From Saprospiraceae bacterium (GTDB lineage: Bacteria > Bacteroidota > Bacteroidia > Chitinophagales > Saprospiraceae), in contig JAIPBE010000002.1 in the NCBI GenBank assembly GCA_021738725.1, forward strand, positions 62,001 through 126,000: DNA of 64,000 bases, given 5' to 3'. The notes beneath the pieces are model-generated. The model saw only the letters and a program-made list of their open reading frames with translations, ran no database searches and was not told the DNA's origin. Both the position numbers and the translations under genes were made by a program. This document shows, one piece after another, positions 45,964-54,822 of the stretch. The number at the start of each line of letters is the position of its first letter. Within the stretch, counting starts at the first letter, position 1.

Positions 45964-48405
45964 TCACTCGATGATCTCCGCCTGATAGTGCAACTCATGG
46001 ATGATCGGATATCCAGTTGCCGGGTCGCGCTCTTCCATGATCACATTGATGAAATCATTGACGATATCCCCCGTCTCCTTTTTACTCGTATCGAAATGTG
46101 CCTTGATGGTCCCCTTTTGGCCGGGTCCTACTGGCAGCGTTGTCCAATCCAGGGTCATACAATCACACGCAGTACATATCTCGATTGTGACAGGCTTATC
46201 ACCTGTGTTGGTAAAGGTAAATACATGATCGCGGGCTGCTCCCTTCTTCAAGGGCCCGAAATTCACTTTTTCACTGTCCCAGACCAGGGTCGGCTGCGGT
46301 GGATATGCTTCCATTGCCACAGAGTCACCTCCTCCCCTTTTTCGTGTCCGATTGTTGTTATTTCTTCTATTGGCGGGCTCATCACCTTCAACGCTTTTCA
46401 AACGCGTCTTCTCGATCTTGATCGAGGTAGGTCCGGAAATGATCTTAAACTCCGTTCGCCGATTGAATCGATGCTGGTCATCTGTACAATCCACCCCATT
46501 CACACAATCATTCAAGATCTTGGTTTCACCATATCCAACAGGCTTGATCCGTGTGGTATCAACACCTCTGGCCAACAACCAGTTGGTCGCTGATTGGGCA
46601 CGTCGTTGAGAGAGCTTTTGGTTATAGTCATCATCCCCGCGCGCATCTGTATGCGAAGACAACTCAATGACCATATCCCCGTATTGCGCCATCAATTCCA
46701 GCAGGAGCTGGAGGTCAGGTTCGGATTCGGGTAGAATCTTGTCATCATCATAATCATAATAAATACTGTTCAATCGGATCGGTTCTTCTGTGGTATATAC
46801 CTCATACTCAGGCTCTTTGGGGATAGGCATCATGACCAGAGTCTTCTTGAAGGTCATATCCTCTTTGATAGAAGCCGTGTTGAAGTCCAACGTATCGCCC
46901 ACATAACCATCTGCGGAAGCGATGATCCTGTATGCTTTGTCCAGCACAAGTGTAAATGGAGCAGAGCCTTCACCACCAGTAGTAGCGGTCTGTGTCACAC
47001 CCATTTTGTCGCCGGTCATCTCGATCAGCTGGACTTGAACCCCTCTGAGCAAACCATCCACTTTGCCATCCTTCACACTGGCCAACAGATCCAGCTTGAT
47101 TGGTGAAATCTGGAAAGTGTAAATATCATCACAGCATGTCCGGCTGTCCAGGGACTTTCCTTCTGGACGATTGGACAGTAAGGCACCTTTATACCCGGTC
47201 GCATCTACAGAAAATCCGAAGTCATCCACTGATGAGTTGAAACCTTTGCCCAAATTCTGAGGAACGCTCCAAACAGATCCGTTCCAGTCAGAACTGTATA
47301 TATCAAAGCCGCCATAACTGGGCAGCGAGGTGGTACTGAAATACAGCCGACCATCCCTGTAAAAAGGGGTGATCTCATCGCCGGGACCATTGATCACATC
47401 ACCGAGGTTGATCGGATCTGCATAGCTGGTTTCGCCAGTCTTGCGGGCATAGTAAATATCAAAGCCTCCGTGACCTCCAGCTTTGTTAGAGACAAAATAA
47501 AGGACCTCAGATCCAAACAACTCGCCAACGCATGGCTGCTTGGCGATCCAGTCGCCATTGACACCTGTCAGTTCATATGCCGGACCCCAACCTGCAGCCT
47601 CCTTATTGGACACATAGATCCGGCTCTCCTGCATACTGTCCACTTTCATCAAGACACGTGTAAAATAGAGTCGGCTTCCCTCCGGGCTGACAGAGATGTT
47701 ACCGGTATTGTATTCTTCCCGATTGATCTTTTCATCCATGGCGCTTCCCGGCCCCCATTTGTCTTCATTCCATTTGGACAGAACTGCTTTGCAATAGACA
47801 GGCTCCACATCTTTTCCCAATACCAGGGCTTCATTCAGTTGATATGACGTGTAGTACATTTCCTCACCAGAGGGCGAGATAAATACACTGCCTTCACTGC
47901 CGGGATAGTTCACATCACGACCCGCATTGTCGATGGTCATCCGCACCTGATCCTGACTGGCAACGGCCATATTGGCGCCCTCCAGCTCCAGAGCTGCCGC
48001 CTGTTTGATATATGGGTCGGCATCTGATTTGACAATATCGTTCAATTCCCCAATGGCCTCTTCATATTTGCCATTCATTTTCATCATCCGGGCTTTCCAT
48101 AATTGTGCTTCCGGATATTCATCCTTTTTATCCCGGCGCACAATCCGATTGAATGCTGTTTCTGCCCGGCGATAGTCCCTGCTGTAATAGTGAGACAGGG
48201 CCAGCTTCCAGGCCACTTCATTGGTCTTGAAGTCCTCGTAAGCTATTTCCAGTTTGTCACGGGCATTGCTATAATCCTGCTGCTCAAACAACTCCAAGGC
48301 AAACTTGAGATTGGCTTCGGGAGTAGGCTGATTCGCCGGCTGGCTCCATCCGCTGAGGAAAGTAGCAACGAGCAAACAGACAACCAGGGTGGATCTAACG
48401 ATCAT
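45964..48405 (-). CDS. PorE-like OmpA family protein with TPR, beta-propeller and C-terminal DUF1573
   Basis: 813 residues. Order of domains: signal peptide (1-21); TPR region (about 25-140, ANLKFALELFEQQDYSNARDKLEIAYEDF); PD40/WD40-like propeller (about 155-420, with repeats such as GSRLYFTRVLMK and DGRLYFSTTSLPSYGGFDIY); a carboxypeptidase-regulatory-like domain (about 435-520); OmpA peptidoglycan-binding domain (about 540-650, IELSSHTDARGDDDYNQKLSQRRA); then, after a polar linker, a DUF1573 domain (about 705-810, VNFGPLKKGAARDHVFTFTNTGDKPVTI). The first five match PorE of the type IX secretion system; the added DUF1573 is unusual. The next upstream gene encodes PorP/SprF, as in T9SS loci. 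Confidence 0.85.
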   Translation of the reverse strand: MIVRSTLVVCLLVATFLSGWSQPANQPTPEANLKFALELFEQQDYSNARDKLEIAYEDFKTNEVAWKLALSHYYSRDYRRAETAFNRIVRRDKKDEYPEAQLWKARMMKMNGKYEEAIGELNDIVKSDADPYIKQAAALELEGANMAVASQDQVRMTIDNAGRDVNYPGSEGSVFISPSGEEMYYTSYQLNEALVLGKDVEPVYCKAVLSKWNEDKWGPGSAMDEKINREEYNTGNISVSPEGSRLYFTRVLMKVDSMQESRIYVSNKEAAGWGPAYELTGVNGDWIAKQPCVGELFGSEVLYFVSNKAGGHGGFDIYYARKTGETSYADPINLGDVINGPGDEITPFYRDGRLYFSTTSLPSYGGFDIYSSDWNGSVWSVPQNLGKGFNSSVDDFGFSVDATGYKGALLSNRPEGKSLDSRTCCDDIYTFQISPIKLDLLASVKDGKVDGLLRGVQVQLIEMTGDKMGVTQTATTGGEGSAPFTLVLDKAYRIIASADGYVGDTLDFNTASIKEDMTFKKTLVMMPIPKEPEYEVYTTEEPIRLNSIYYDYDDDKILPESEPDLQLLLELMAQYGDMVIELSSHTDARGDDDYNQKLSQRRAQSATNWLLARGVDTTRIKPVGYGETKILNDCVNGVDCTDDQHRFNRRTEFKIISGPTSIKIEKTRLKSVEGDEPANRRNNNNRTRKRGGGDSVAMEAYPPQPTLVWDSEKVNFGPLKKGAARDHVFTFTNTGDKPVTIEICTACDCMTLDWTTLPVGPGQKGTIKAHFDTSKKETGDIVNDFINVIMEERDPATGYPIIHELHYQAEIIE

Positions 48406-48435
48406 ATGGAGGGAAGATTAATGTGATTCAAACGA

Positions 48436-49446
48436 TTAATAACGTGGGCAAATGATCACCCGCTTGACAGTTGGCTTCTTGAAGATCCGGCCGATATACG
48501 AGGCTGCGATCTCAAAACCTCCATTTCCATTGGGCGTCACATCTGAAGTGTTATAGTCCCAACTGACCCCGACGCGCAAGGATTTCCATTGCGCTCCGAC
48601 AATCACCGGGATGGCGTCACCCAAGCGATAACCCAAACCACCCAACAAGGTGATCTGTTTTTCTTCGTTAAAGAGGTATCCGGCTAAGGCCTGGGCCTGG
48701 ATTTCCTGAATATTCGTCATGTTCTGCACCAGGATGGCCGGAGTCAGTGACCATTTGTCGGCCAGAGGAAACTCCATATCCACCGAACCTGATATCCGCA
48801 TCGGCAGCTTGTCTGCATCACCATTTCCACCCCGCAATTTGTAATCCGGCTTATTCAGGTGATTCAATGCCACACCGATATGCAGTGCATTACCCGCTTT
48901 TGTGTGGTGGGTGAAGAGCAACCCCGCATGCAGATCAATATAGTCTGTCTTCTCCTGGATAGACATCCTGTCCTGACTTTGGACATTTGGATCCTCCAAC
49001 TCATCGTACAACTTGATCTTGTCACTGTTCAGGTTGATCCGGCGATTCATGCTTCCTCCTCCGAAACCGAAGGTCAGCACACTGCTCCTCTTCTTGTTCA
49101 GAGACAAATGATAAGCGGCCGACATTTGTAATCCACTGAACTGCAATCCGGCAATACCTGCTTTATCTTGAAAAAAGTTGACTCCAACCCCAACCCAGTC
49201 CGTTTTGCGAAATCCCCGAATGATGGGTGCATCGACATACAGAGCAGGAGTTTGAAAGGAGTTACTCAAATGCGCCCATTGATCTCGATAGATCCCTCCG
49301 ATCCGATATGAACCAAAGAATGCCCCTGTATTCGCGGGGTTCAGCATCAGAGGCGACATTGTAAACTGGGTAAAATGCACATCTTGCGCAGGCAAGACCA
49401 CTGTGCTCATTCCCAGTACAGCACACACGAGTAATTTCTTCAACAT
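48436..49446 (-). CDS. PorP/SprF family type IX secretion membrane protein
   Basis: 336 residues. A signal peptide ends near VLPAQ and is followed by DVHFTQFTMSPLMLNPANTGAFFGSYRIGGIYRDQW, the recognisable N-terminus of the PorP/SprF family (outer-membrane beta-barrels linked to T9SS). The rest is barrel-like strand sequence. It is upstream of the PorE-like gene with a 30-base gap and the two are one operon. Bacteroidota often have many PorP paralogues with specific cargo, so this may not be the core T9SS copy. The start at 49444-49446 follows the promoter. Confidence 0.88.
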   Translation of the reverse strand: MLKKLLVCAVLGMSTVVLPAQDVHFTQFTMSPLMLNPANTGAFFGSYRIGGIYRDQWAHLSNSFQTPALYVDAPIIRGFRKTDWVGVGVNFFQDKAGIAGLQFSGLQMSAAYHLSLNKKRSSVLTFGFGGGSMNRRINLNSDKIKLYDELEDPNVQSQDRMSIQEKTDYIDLHAGLLFTHHTKAGNALHIGVALNHLNKPDYKLRGGNGDADKLPMRISGSVDMEFPLADKWSLTPAILVQNMTNIQEIQAQALAGYLFNEEKQITLLGGLGYRLGDAIPVIVGAQWKSLRVGVSWDYNTSDVTPNGNGGFEIAASYIGRIFKKPTVKRVIICPRY

Positions 49447-49468
49447 ATCACTTGTCAATTAGGATGGC

Positions 49469-49499
49469 GAAATATAGCGGTTTCAATCCAAACCACAAA
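49469..49499 (-). promoter_or_regulatory. Promoter of the PorP-PorE operon
   Basis: On the minus strand: TTTG (49499-49496), 19 bp spacer, TATATTTC (49476-49469), one mismatch in the -7 box; the start codon lies 22 bases on. Confidence 0.6.
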
Positions 49500-49521
49500 T
49501 CATGGTCCAACGCTGAGCCGT

Positions 49522-50511
49522 TTAAATCCGGTTATTCGCGAAATCTGCCAGCGTCTGGGCAATTTCAGCAGCCGGTTGGCGACGCATGCACTGAAAATGA
49601 CCTTTCGGGCATTTATCAAATCCGATCTTCGAGCAAGGACGGCAGGATAGTCCGTCCACTTCAAACCTTTTTTCTCTGACCTCTGGTCCAGGCATATACG
49701 GATACATTCCGAAGGCGGGCACCGTATTACCCCACACACTGACGATTGGCTTTCGAAAAGCGGCCGAGATGTGCATCATCCCGGTGTCTGGCGTCAACAC
49801 TCCAGCAGCCTGACGGATAATATCTGCTGAACCACCCAACGACAATTCTCCCGCAAGATTGATCAGATTTGGCCGGTTGAATTGCTCTAGGACAGCCTGT
49901 CCGAGAAGAATATCTCCGGGCCCACCAAGTAACAGTACAGGAAGTTCCACATGCTCAAGAATGGATACCAGCAGGTCGACAGGCATTTGCTTGGTCGCAT
50001 GCGCTGCCCCCAACACAACGACTAGATAGGGCCCTTTGACCCACCTTTGTGGATCCACCTGATCCTCCTTGGAAACAAAATAATCCAAACCCGCTCCGTC
50101 ATTTTGCACACCGAGTCCTCGTATAGCCTCAAAGTACCGATCTACGATATGCTTTTGGGGTAGCATATCGATCTTGAACCTTGTCAACAGCCATTTCTGT
50201 AAGTTGAGCTTGTCAAATGAAATGGACCGGCACTTCAATGCTCTTCTAACCTTCCAGGACCGGACGTTTTTATGCAAGTCAATGACCAGATCAAACTCCT
50301 CCTCTTTCAACGTCTGGAGGACTTGTTTGACTGAAGTTGAAAAGGTGTGCACTTTACCTACATACGGATTGGTCGCCAAAAGGGTCGCAAAGGTGCTTTT
50401 GGTCAACACATGAACATCCACATTCAATTGCTGATGTAAGCACCGGATGATAGGGGTTGTCAAAACGATATCACCAATCGAACTGAAGCGGATGATCAGG
50501 ACCTTCTTCAT
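49522..50511 (-). CDS. Glycosyltransferase family 9 (heptosyltransferase-like)
   Basis: 329 residues with the GT-B fold of family 9: MKKVLIIRFSSIGDIVLTTPIIRCLHQ at the start, and VLTPDTGMMHISAAFRKPIVSVWGNTVPAFGMYPY near residue 240, the sugar-nucleotide-binding site. Family 9 enzymes transfer ADP-heptose to lipid A core; in Bacteroidota without heptose the donor may differ. No sign of a signal peptide; it acts on the cytoplasmic membrane face. The C-terminus has a Cys-rich patch (CRPCSKIGFDKCPKGHFQC), common in this subfamily. It stands alone between other envelope genes. Confidence 0.88.
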   Translation of the reverse strand: MKKVLIIRFSSIGDIVLTTPIIRCLHQQLNVDVHVLTKSTFATLLATNPYVGKVHTFSTSVKQVLQTLKEEEFDLVIDLHKNVRSWKVRRALKCRSISFDKLNLQKWLLTRFKIDMLPQKHIVDRYFEAIRGLGVQNDGAGLDYFVSKEDQVDPQRWVKGPYLVVVLGAAHATKQMPVDLLVSILEHVELPVLLLGGPGDILLGQAVLEQFNRPNLINLAGELSLGGSADIIRQAAGVLTPDTGMMHISAAFRKPIVSVWGNTVPAFGMYPYMPGPEVREKRFEVDGLSCRPCSKIGFDKCPKGHFQCMRRQPAAEIAQTLADFANNRI

Positions 50512-50590
50512 GATACTGGTGAACGTCCTCTGGTCATGATCGGGTCCTCATCAACTTTCATCCGCAGTTGATCAATGTCTTTAGTTCTCA

Positions 50591-53500
50591 CTATTTGATT
50601 TTAACCCAAGTGGCCCGTCCATAGGAATGACCATCGATGATCTCCAACCAATAGATCCCGGCATTGATAGCCGACATGTCGATGTAGGCCCCCGTTGACC
50701 AGTGATCCACTTCTCTGACGAGTTGGCCCGTCGAATTATAGATACGGAGGGTGGCCTGATCTGGTATACCCGTTGCAGAAAATCCCTCCATTCCGGGATT
50801 TGGATAAATGTGAATTTGACTGTCGGATGTGGGTTCGTTGATCGCAGTCAACGTCCGCTTACCATTGGCAAACCACACGCCTCTAGCCCCTCCGTCGATC
50901 ACCACCACTTCACTGCTCGCCACACCGCTGATCTTGTCGGCATTCAGATCTATACGGGCTAACACCGGATCCAGAAAAAAGTCTGTTTCTGCATCGAACA
51001 GCAACTGATCGTCCTGAACACTGTAATTCGGATATCCCAATACAGTATTCTGATAGATCTGACCGACGTCCCCTGTTTCCAGATTTGCACCCATCACATA
51101 AAAGTTTTGGGATTGCCCGTCATAAAAGTCGAAGGCCAGGATATATTCGGAGTTCTTCGCGAAAGTGGGATTAGCCACACTGCTGAATTCTGGAATGCTG
51201 GTGAACAGTTTGAAGATGTTGCCCACAGCGAAATTGTTAGTCGTCAGATTCCACACTTCAAGGAATCCAATATCCCAATAGTCCAGGATACTACCATCTG
51301 AATAGGAGACCAGATTATACGCATCATATACGATATAAGCACCGCTGTGGTCAAATTCCAGGGCATCTGCATAGCGCACTTCATTGGTCACGACCCCTTC
51401 GGAAAAGGTTGGATTGTAAAGATTGAAGTCGGTCCAACTGTTCAATCCGAAATCGAAGACCTGGATCACCGGAATGGCATCATCCGGGATGGCCGCAATG
51501 CGCGATCCATCCTTGGCGATCGCAACATTCGCCCATATAGGTTGATTCTGAATAATGGATTCAGTGGGTGTTCCTGTGGACCAATCAATAGAGATCAAAT
51601 GCATCTTCTTATCCGCCCCGACAAAGACGATAAGCGAACCATCATCCGTGACACTGGGTTTGCTTCGGGGAGGTGTGGCACTGAGTGTTTGAATACTCGA
51701 ACCATCCGGTAGGGATATAAAGACCTTGGACAACATGGCGTCTGAAAAGAGGAGAAAATCATCACCTGGGTTGGAAGGGATATCATCTTGATAATCCCCC
51801 GGTGTGCCTCCACCAGAATTGCCTGATCCGATACCCACTGCATTAAAGGCATTTTCAGCGATGGTCACAAGAGGTGTCGCATCGCCAAAGAGATCCTTGC
51901 ATGACTGCAAGACCGCATACCGGAAGTCGAGAAATTTGGACGACTTGACCAGATATTTGTTCAATGCCAGGTAAAAGACCTGTTCTGCCTGTTCTTTGGT
52001 CACTCCGGCATTGGACGCAAACAGATAGAACGCGTGATTGGTGATTCCGCTATTGATATGAACACCTCCATTATCCTGAGTGCCGTTATACTTCTCATTG
52101 GTGTGTTTCGGTTGCCATCCTGGGCTCCCCAACCCACTCCCTCCATTATGTGGATCCTGGAGGTCACGCAGAGCTCCCGATGGAAAGACATTGGTTTTGA
52201 CCACTTCTTCTCCGATGCGCCAATCATCCCGGTCGATCATGGTTGCAAAGATGTCTGCAAGTGATTCGTTGAGTGCGCCGGGTTCCTTTTCATAGACAAG
52301 ATTCGCCGTGGCTTGAATGACACCATGGGTCATTTCATGGCCTGCAACATCCAGGGATCTGGCCAGGGGCAGAAAGGCTTGATCGCCATTTCCATAGAAC
52401 ATAGCTTCTCCATTCCAGAAGGCGTTGTCCATTGGACCTCCGTCGTCATCCGCAACATTGACGAAGGACAGGATGGTGCCGCCAGAGCCATTGATGGAAT
52501 TCCGATTGAACGTCTGGCGATAATAAGCGTAGGCAATTCCTGCATTGTAGTGTGCCGATACACCTGCTGGATGATTCCAGGAGTTATTGCCACTTACAAT
52601 ATGAGAGGCCTGAAAACTACCAAGTGCCGGCGAGGTATTCTTGGCGTCTACCGTGAGGATCCCGCCAACCGGTTCATCCGGCAACTGTGAGGGTGCCAGC
52701 TTGAACATCGGCTGACTGCCATCCAACATGTAAAAAGTACTGCCCACCTGATAGGTGTGGATCAGTCGAGAGACTCCCTTCAGATCGATCGCGCTAGCGG
52801 TAAAGGGCCCATCCATTACAGGAGGGGGCATGTCTATATGTTCCGCGTGCAGACTGCACGTCTCCTGCCTTTTATGGATGACAACATTAGATTGAGCTTG
52901 AACATATACGGTCCATCGATGCATAGCATCGGCCATCAACTCCACCTTCCAGCACACTTGTGGTTGAACATCTTCATCACCATAAATGACTAAAATGGGT
53001 GGCTGGATCTCTGGTAAAAATGAGGAAGACACAGTTATGGGTCTTGCGTTGACCTCTGTCCGAGCCGTTTGAAGGGCTCCATCCAGGGTCACAAGAGCTG
53101 CCGTTTTGACATCTTGGGGAGTAGGTACATACCGGCCGGCAAACAGATGAAGACGACCCAGACGAAAATGGAGCCGACATTCCGACCCATCCACTGGAAT
53201 ACCCTGATAGGTCTGGTAGAAAGACAGAAAGCCTGTATTTTTATCATCCAGGCGCGAATCCATCAGAACCCATTCTTTGTCAGGATCCGAAATGCGCATA
53301 TCCACTGCTAGACGCATGAAGAACCGCTGGGCCTGCTCCGCAGGTTGGAGTCCGTCCAGGTTAGAAAAGGCGCACTCGACCCAGATGGGTAGTCCACGTT
53401 CATCTCTTGCCTGTATCCGCAAAGCTGTCGAAACGGGCGGATTCAAGTCAATGGCTGGATGGGGCAAGGGTACCGACCAGGGGCTCGGTGCGGCCAAAGG

Positions 53501-53647
53501 CGCTGTATGAGGATTGAGTATCGGTTCCAATTGATCCGCTGGTAAGGCCAGTCCAGTGGCCTTCTGGATCGGTTTGATCTGGGCAAATCCCTGGCTGAAG
53601 GTCAACAAGAGTGCAGCGAATAGTATGGTGCGTATGGATCTTTTCAT
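50591..53647 (-). CDS. Secreted M4 (thermolysin) family metallopeptidase with type IX sorting domain
   Basis: 1018 residues. A signal peptide (1-22, ending QGFA) and a propeptide precede the thermolysin domain. The zinc site is HEMTH (about 434-438, in DVAGHEMTHGVI) with the third ligand in NESLADIFATMID (about 458). A further large domain of WD40/beta-propeller-like strands (about 620-930) follows, and the last 75 residues (IYPNPGMEGFSATG ... AGIYWLEIIDGHSYGRATWVKIK) are a type IX C-terminal sorting domain. It is an exported, surface-bound or released protease. It lies 9 bases after a small lipoprotein gene, in the same operon. Confidence 0.92.
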   Translation of the reverse strand: MKRSIRTILFAALLLTFSQGFAQIKPIQKATGLALPADQLEPILNPHTAPLAAPSPWSVPLPHPAIDLNPPVSTALRIQARDERGLPIWVECAFSNLDGLQPAEQAQRFFMRLAVDMRISDPDKEWVLMDSRLDDKNTGFLSFYQTYQGIPVDGSECRLHFRLGRLHLFAGRYVPTPQDVKTAALVTLDGALQTARTEVNARPITVSSSFLPEIQPPILVIYGDEDVQPQVCWKVELMADAMHRWTVYVQAQSNVVIHKRQETCSLHAEHIDMPPPVMDGPFTASAIDLKGVSRLIHTYQVGSTFYMLDGSQPMFKLAPSQLPDEPVGGILTVDAKNTSPALGSFQASHIVSGNNSWNHPAGVSAHYNAGIAYAYYRQTFNRNSINGSGGTILSFVNVADDDGGPMDNAFWNGEAMFYGNGDQAFLPLARSLDVAGHEMTHGVIQATANLVYEKEPGALNESLADIFATMIDRDDWRIGEEVVKTNVFPSGALRDLQDPHNGGSGLGSPGWQPKHTNEKYNGTQDNGGVHINSGITNHAFYLFASNAGVTKEQAEQVFYLALNKYLVKSSKFLDFRYAVLQSCKDLFGDATPLVTIAENAFNAVGIGSGNSGGGTPGDYQDDIPSNPGDDFLLFSDAMLSKVFISLPDGSSIQTLSATPPRSKPSVTDDGSLIVFVGADKKMHLISIDWSTGTPTESIIQNQPIWANVAIAKDGSRIAAIPDDAIPVIQVFDFGLNSWTDFNLYNPTFSEGVVTNEVRYADALEFDHSGAYIVYDAYNLVSYSDGSILDYWDIGFLEVWNLTTNNFAVGNIFKLFTSIPEFSSVANPTFAKNSEYILAFDFYDGQSQNFYVMGANLETGDVGQIYQNTVLGYPNYSVQDDQLLFDAETDFFLDPVLARIDLNADKISGVASSEVVVIDGGARGVWFANGKRTLTAINEPTSDSQIHIYPNPGMEGFSATGIPDQATLRIYNSTGQLVREVDHWSTGAYIDMSAINAGIYWLEIIDGHSYGRATWVKIK

Positions 53648-53656
53648 GATAGGGAA

Positions 53657-54079
53657 TTACTTCTGGGGAATGAGAGAAAAAAGGTCTTGAATCAGGCTGG
53701 AGAAGGCTGGATCCATAGGCGGCAATTCGCCAGACCAGGTAATGCGCGATCGACGGTCTTTCAACTGTAATCCGGCAAATGAATAAGTATTGCCCATCGT
53801 GTTCAGAGAAACTTCGCCGAACAGATGCCGCTCCGCTCGTTCAAACATTTCAGCGGCTTGCCTTCGGGATATGGAAGCCAGGGCAACTGGTGAGGCACCT
53901 ACCCTGTCTTGCTTCCAGAACTGGCCGTTCTCGAGTAAAATATAGGTTGTCTCTATCCCAGTGAATCCCCCGCCATGTCCAAAGACCAACTGGTGGTCAG
54001 GGAGTTTGTCGGCAGTGAATTGGAAAGTATGGCAGGATTGAACCAGAACCATTACAAAAAGAATGAGCATTGGTTTCAT
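53657..54079 (-). CDS. Small lipoprotein with emfourin-like GGFTG segment, paired with the M4 peptidase
   Basis: 140 residues with a lipobox (VQSC, Cys16) and then a GGGFTGI motif at residues 36-42 (HQLVFGHGGGFTGIETTYILL), a middle part with TYSFAGLQLKDRRSRITWSG and a C-terminal ELPPMDPAFSSLIQDL. Emfourins, inhibitors found next to M4 peptidases in other bacteria, share a GGF(A/T)GI opening, a Tyr-containing strand and a C-terminal 'P...L...L' segment. The match is by eye and weak over the rest. It is directly upstream of the M4 protease gene (9 bases), suggesting a periplasmic inhibitor or chaperone of the enzyme before export. Confidence 0.7.
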   Translation of the reverse strand: MKPMLILFVMVLVQSCHTFQFTADKLPDHQLVFGHGGGFTGIETTYILLENGQFWKQDRVGASPVALASISRRQAAEMFERAERHLFGEVSLNTMGNTYSFAGLQLKDRRSRITWSGELPPMDPAFSSLIQDLFSLIPQK

Positions 54080-54223
54080 TGTCGGGATCTGATGAAGGAG
54101 ATCAGCCAGAACGGCTTTTTACAATGGCTAAAGATAGTGGAAATCAAGTGATCTTCACCGAATGTTGACGTATTCAAAAAGGGGTTAAAAGTCTGTTAAA
54201 TGCGTGTCTTCCACTCCTCTTCG

Positions 54224-54255
54224 TTTGTCCTTTGAGAAAAGAACACTTATTTTTG
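54224..54255 (+). promoter_or_regulatory. Bacteroidota-type promoter of the Cys-rich protein gene
   Basis: TTTG at 54224-54227, exact 20 bp spacer, TATTTTTG at 54248-54255, 30 bases before the ATG at 54286. Close to a consensus promoter. Confidence 0.8.
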
Positions 54256-54285
54256 AAATCAAATCACTTTACAAAGCTCAAGAAC

Positions 54286-54762
54286 ATGAAAAAAGTACTC
54301 ATTTTATCCCTTCTGGTCGCTGGCGCATTGACTGTTCAAGCCCAAACGGCCAAGCATAACTGCAATGGTGCAGCATCGACCAGCCTCACGTCTGAAGTTT
54401 CTGATGAAGCTGTTGCCCAGGCAGCATCACTTGATGAGTCCATCGAGCGTCGGGTTTGCGAAACATCCGGAAAAGTATCCTACTACCGCAAGGACGTTTG
54501 CCAGAAAAGTGGGAAGGTATCCTACTCACCCGTTTCCTATGATGCAACTAACAGCCAGTTTGTGAATGCATCACCATCTGACCTGAATGCCAAAGGAGGT
54601 AAAAGTTGCTGCGCTTCAAAGGGAGCAACGGCTACTTCAGCTTCCAGCAAAGATGAAAAGGGCTGTGCCGGATCAAAAAAAGGCAAGTCTTGCTGCGCAG
54701 GAAAAGCCAAAGGCACCAGTGCCTCTATTGCGCCAACAGCCAAGAAAGTGAAGAACGACTAA
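54286..54762 (+). CDS. Small Cys-rich exported protein, function unknown
   Basis: 158 residues. Signal peptide 1-20 (MKKVLILSLLVAGALTVQAQ). The mature part has eight Cys: 26, 58, 72, 108-109, 127, 136-137. A repeat SGKVSY occurs at 61-66 and 75-80, next to Cys58 and Cys72. Towards the C-terminus there are two GKSCCA motifs (105-110 and 133-138) in a Ser/Ala/Lys/Gly-rich stretch. No known domain is recognised. Paired Cys in Lys-rich context suggest metal binding or disulfides, but this is inference. Strong promoter before it and strong terminator behind it suggest high expression. The ATG at 54286 is chosen because the signal peptide starts there. Confidence 0.75.
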   Translation: MKKVLILSLLVAGALTVQAQTAKHNCNGAASTSLTSEVSDEAVAQAASLDESIERRVCETSGKVSYYRKDVCQKSGKVSYSPVSYDATNSQFVNASPSDLNAKGGKSCCASKGATATSASSKDEKGCAGSKKGKSCCAGKAKGTSASIAPTAKKVKND

Positions 54763-54782
54763 TCCTCGATTAGTCTCCATTA

Positions 54783-54815
54783 AAAAGCCTCCCGATCGAT
54801 CGGGAGGCTTTTTTT
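54783..54815. terminator. Bidirectional terminator after the Cys-rich protein gene
   Basis: A perfect stem of about 14 bp through GCCTCCCGATCGATCGGGAGGC, flanked by AAAAA and TTTTTTT. It closes both this gene and the converging NUDIX gene. Confidence 0.92.
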
Positions 54816-54822
54816 GTGTGGT

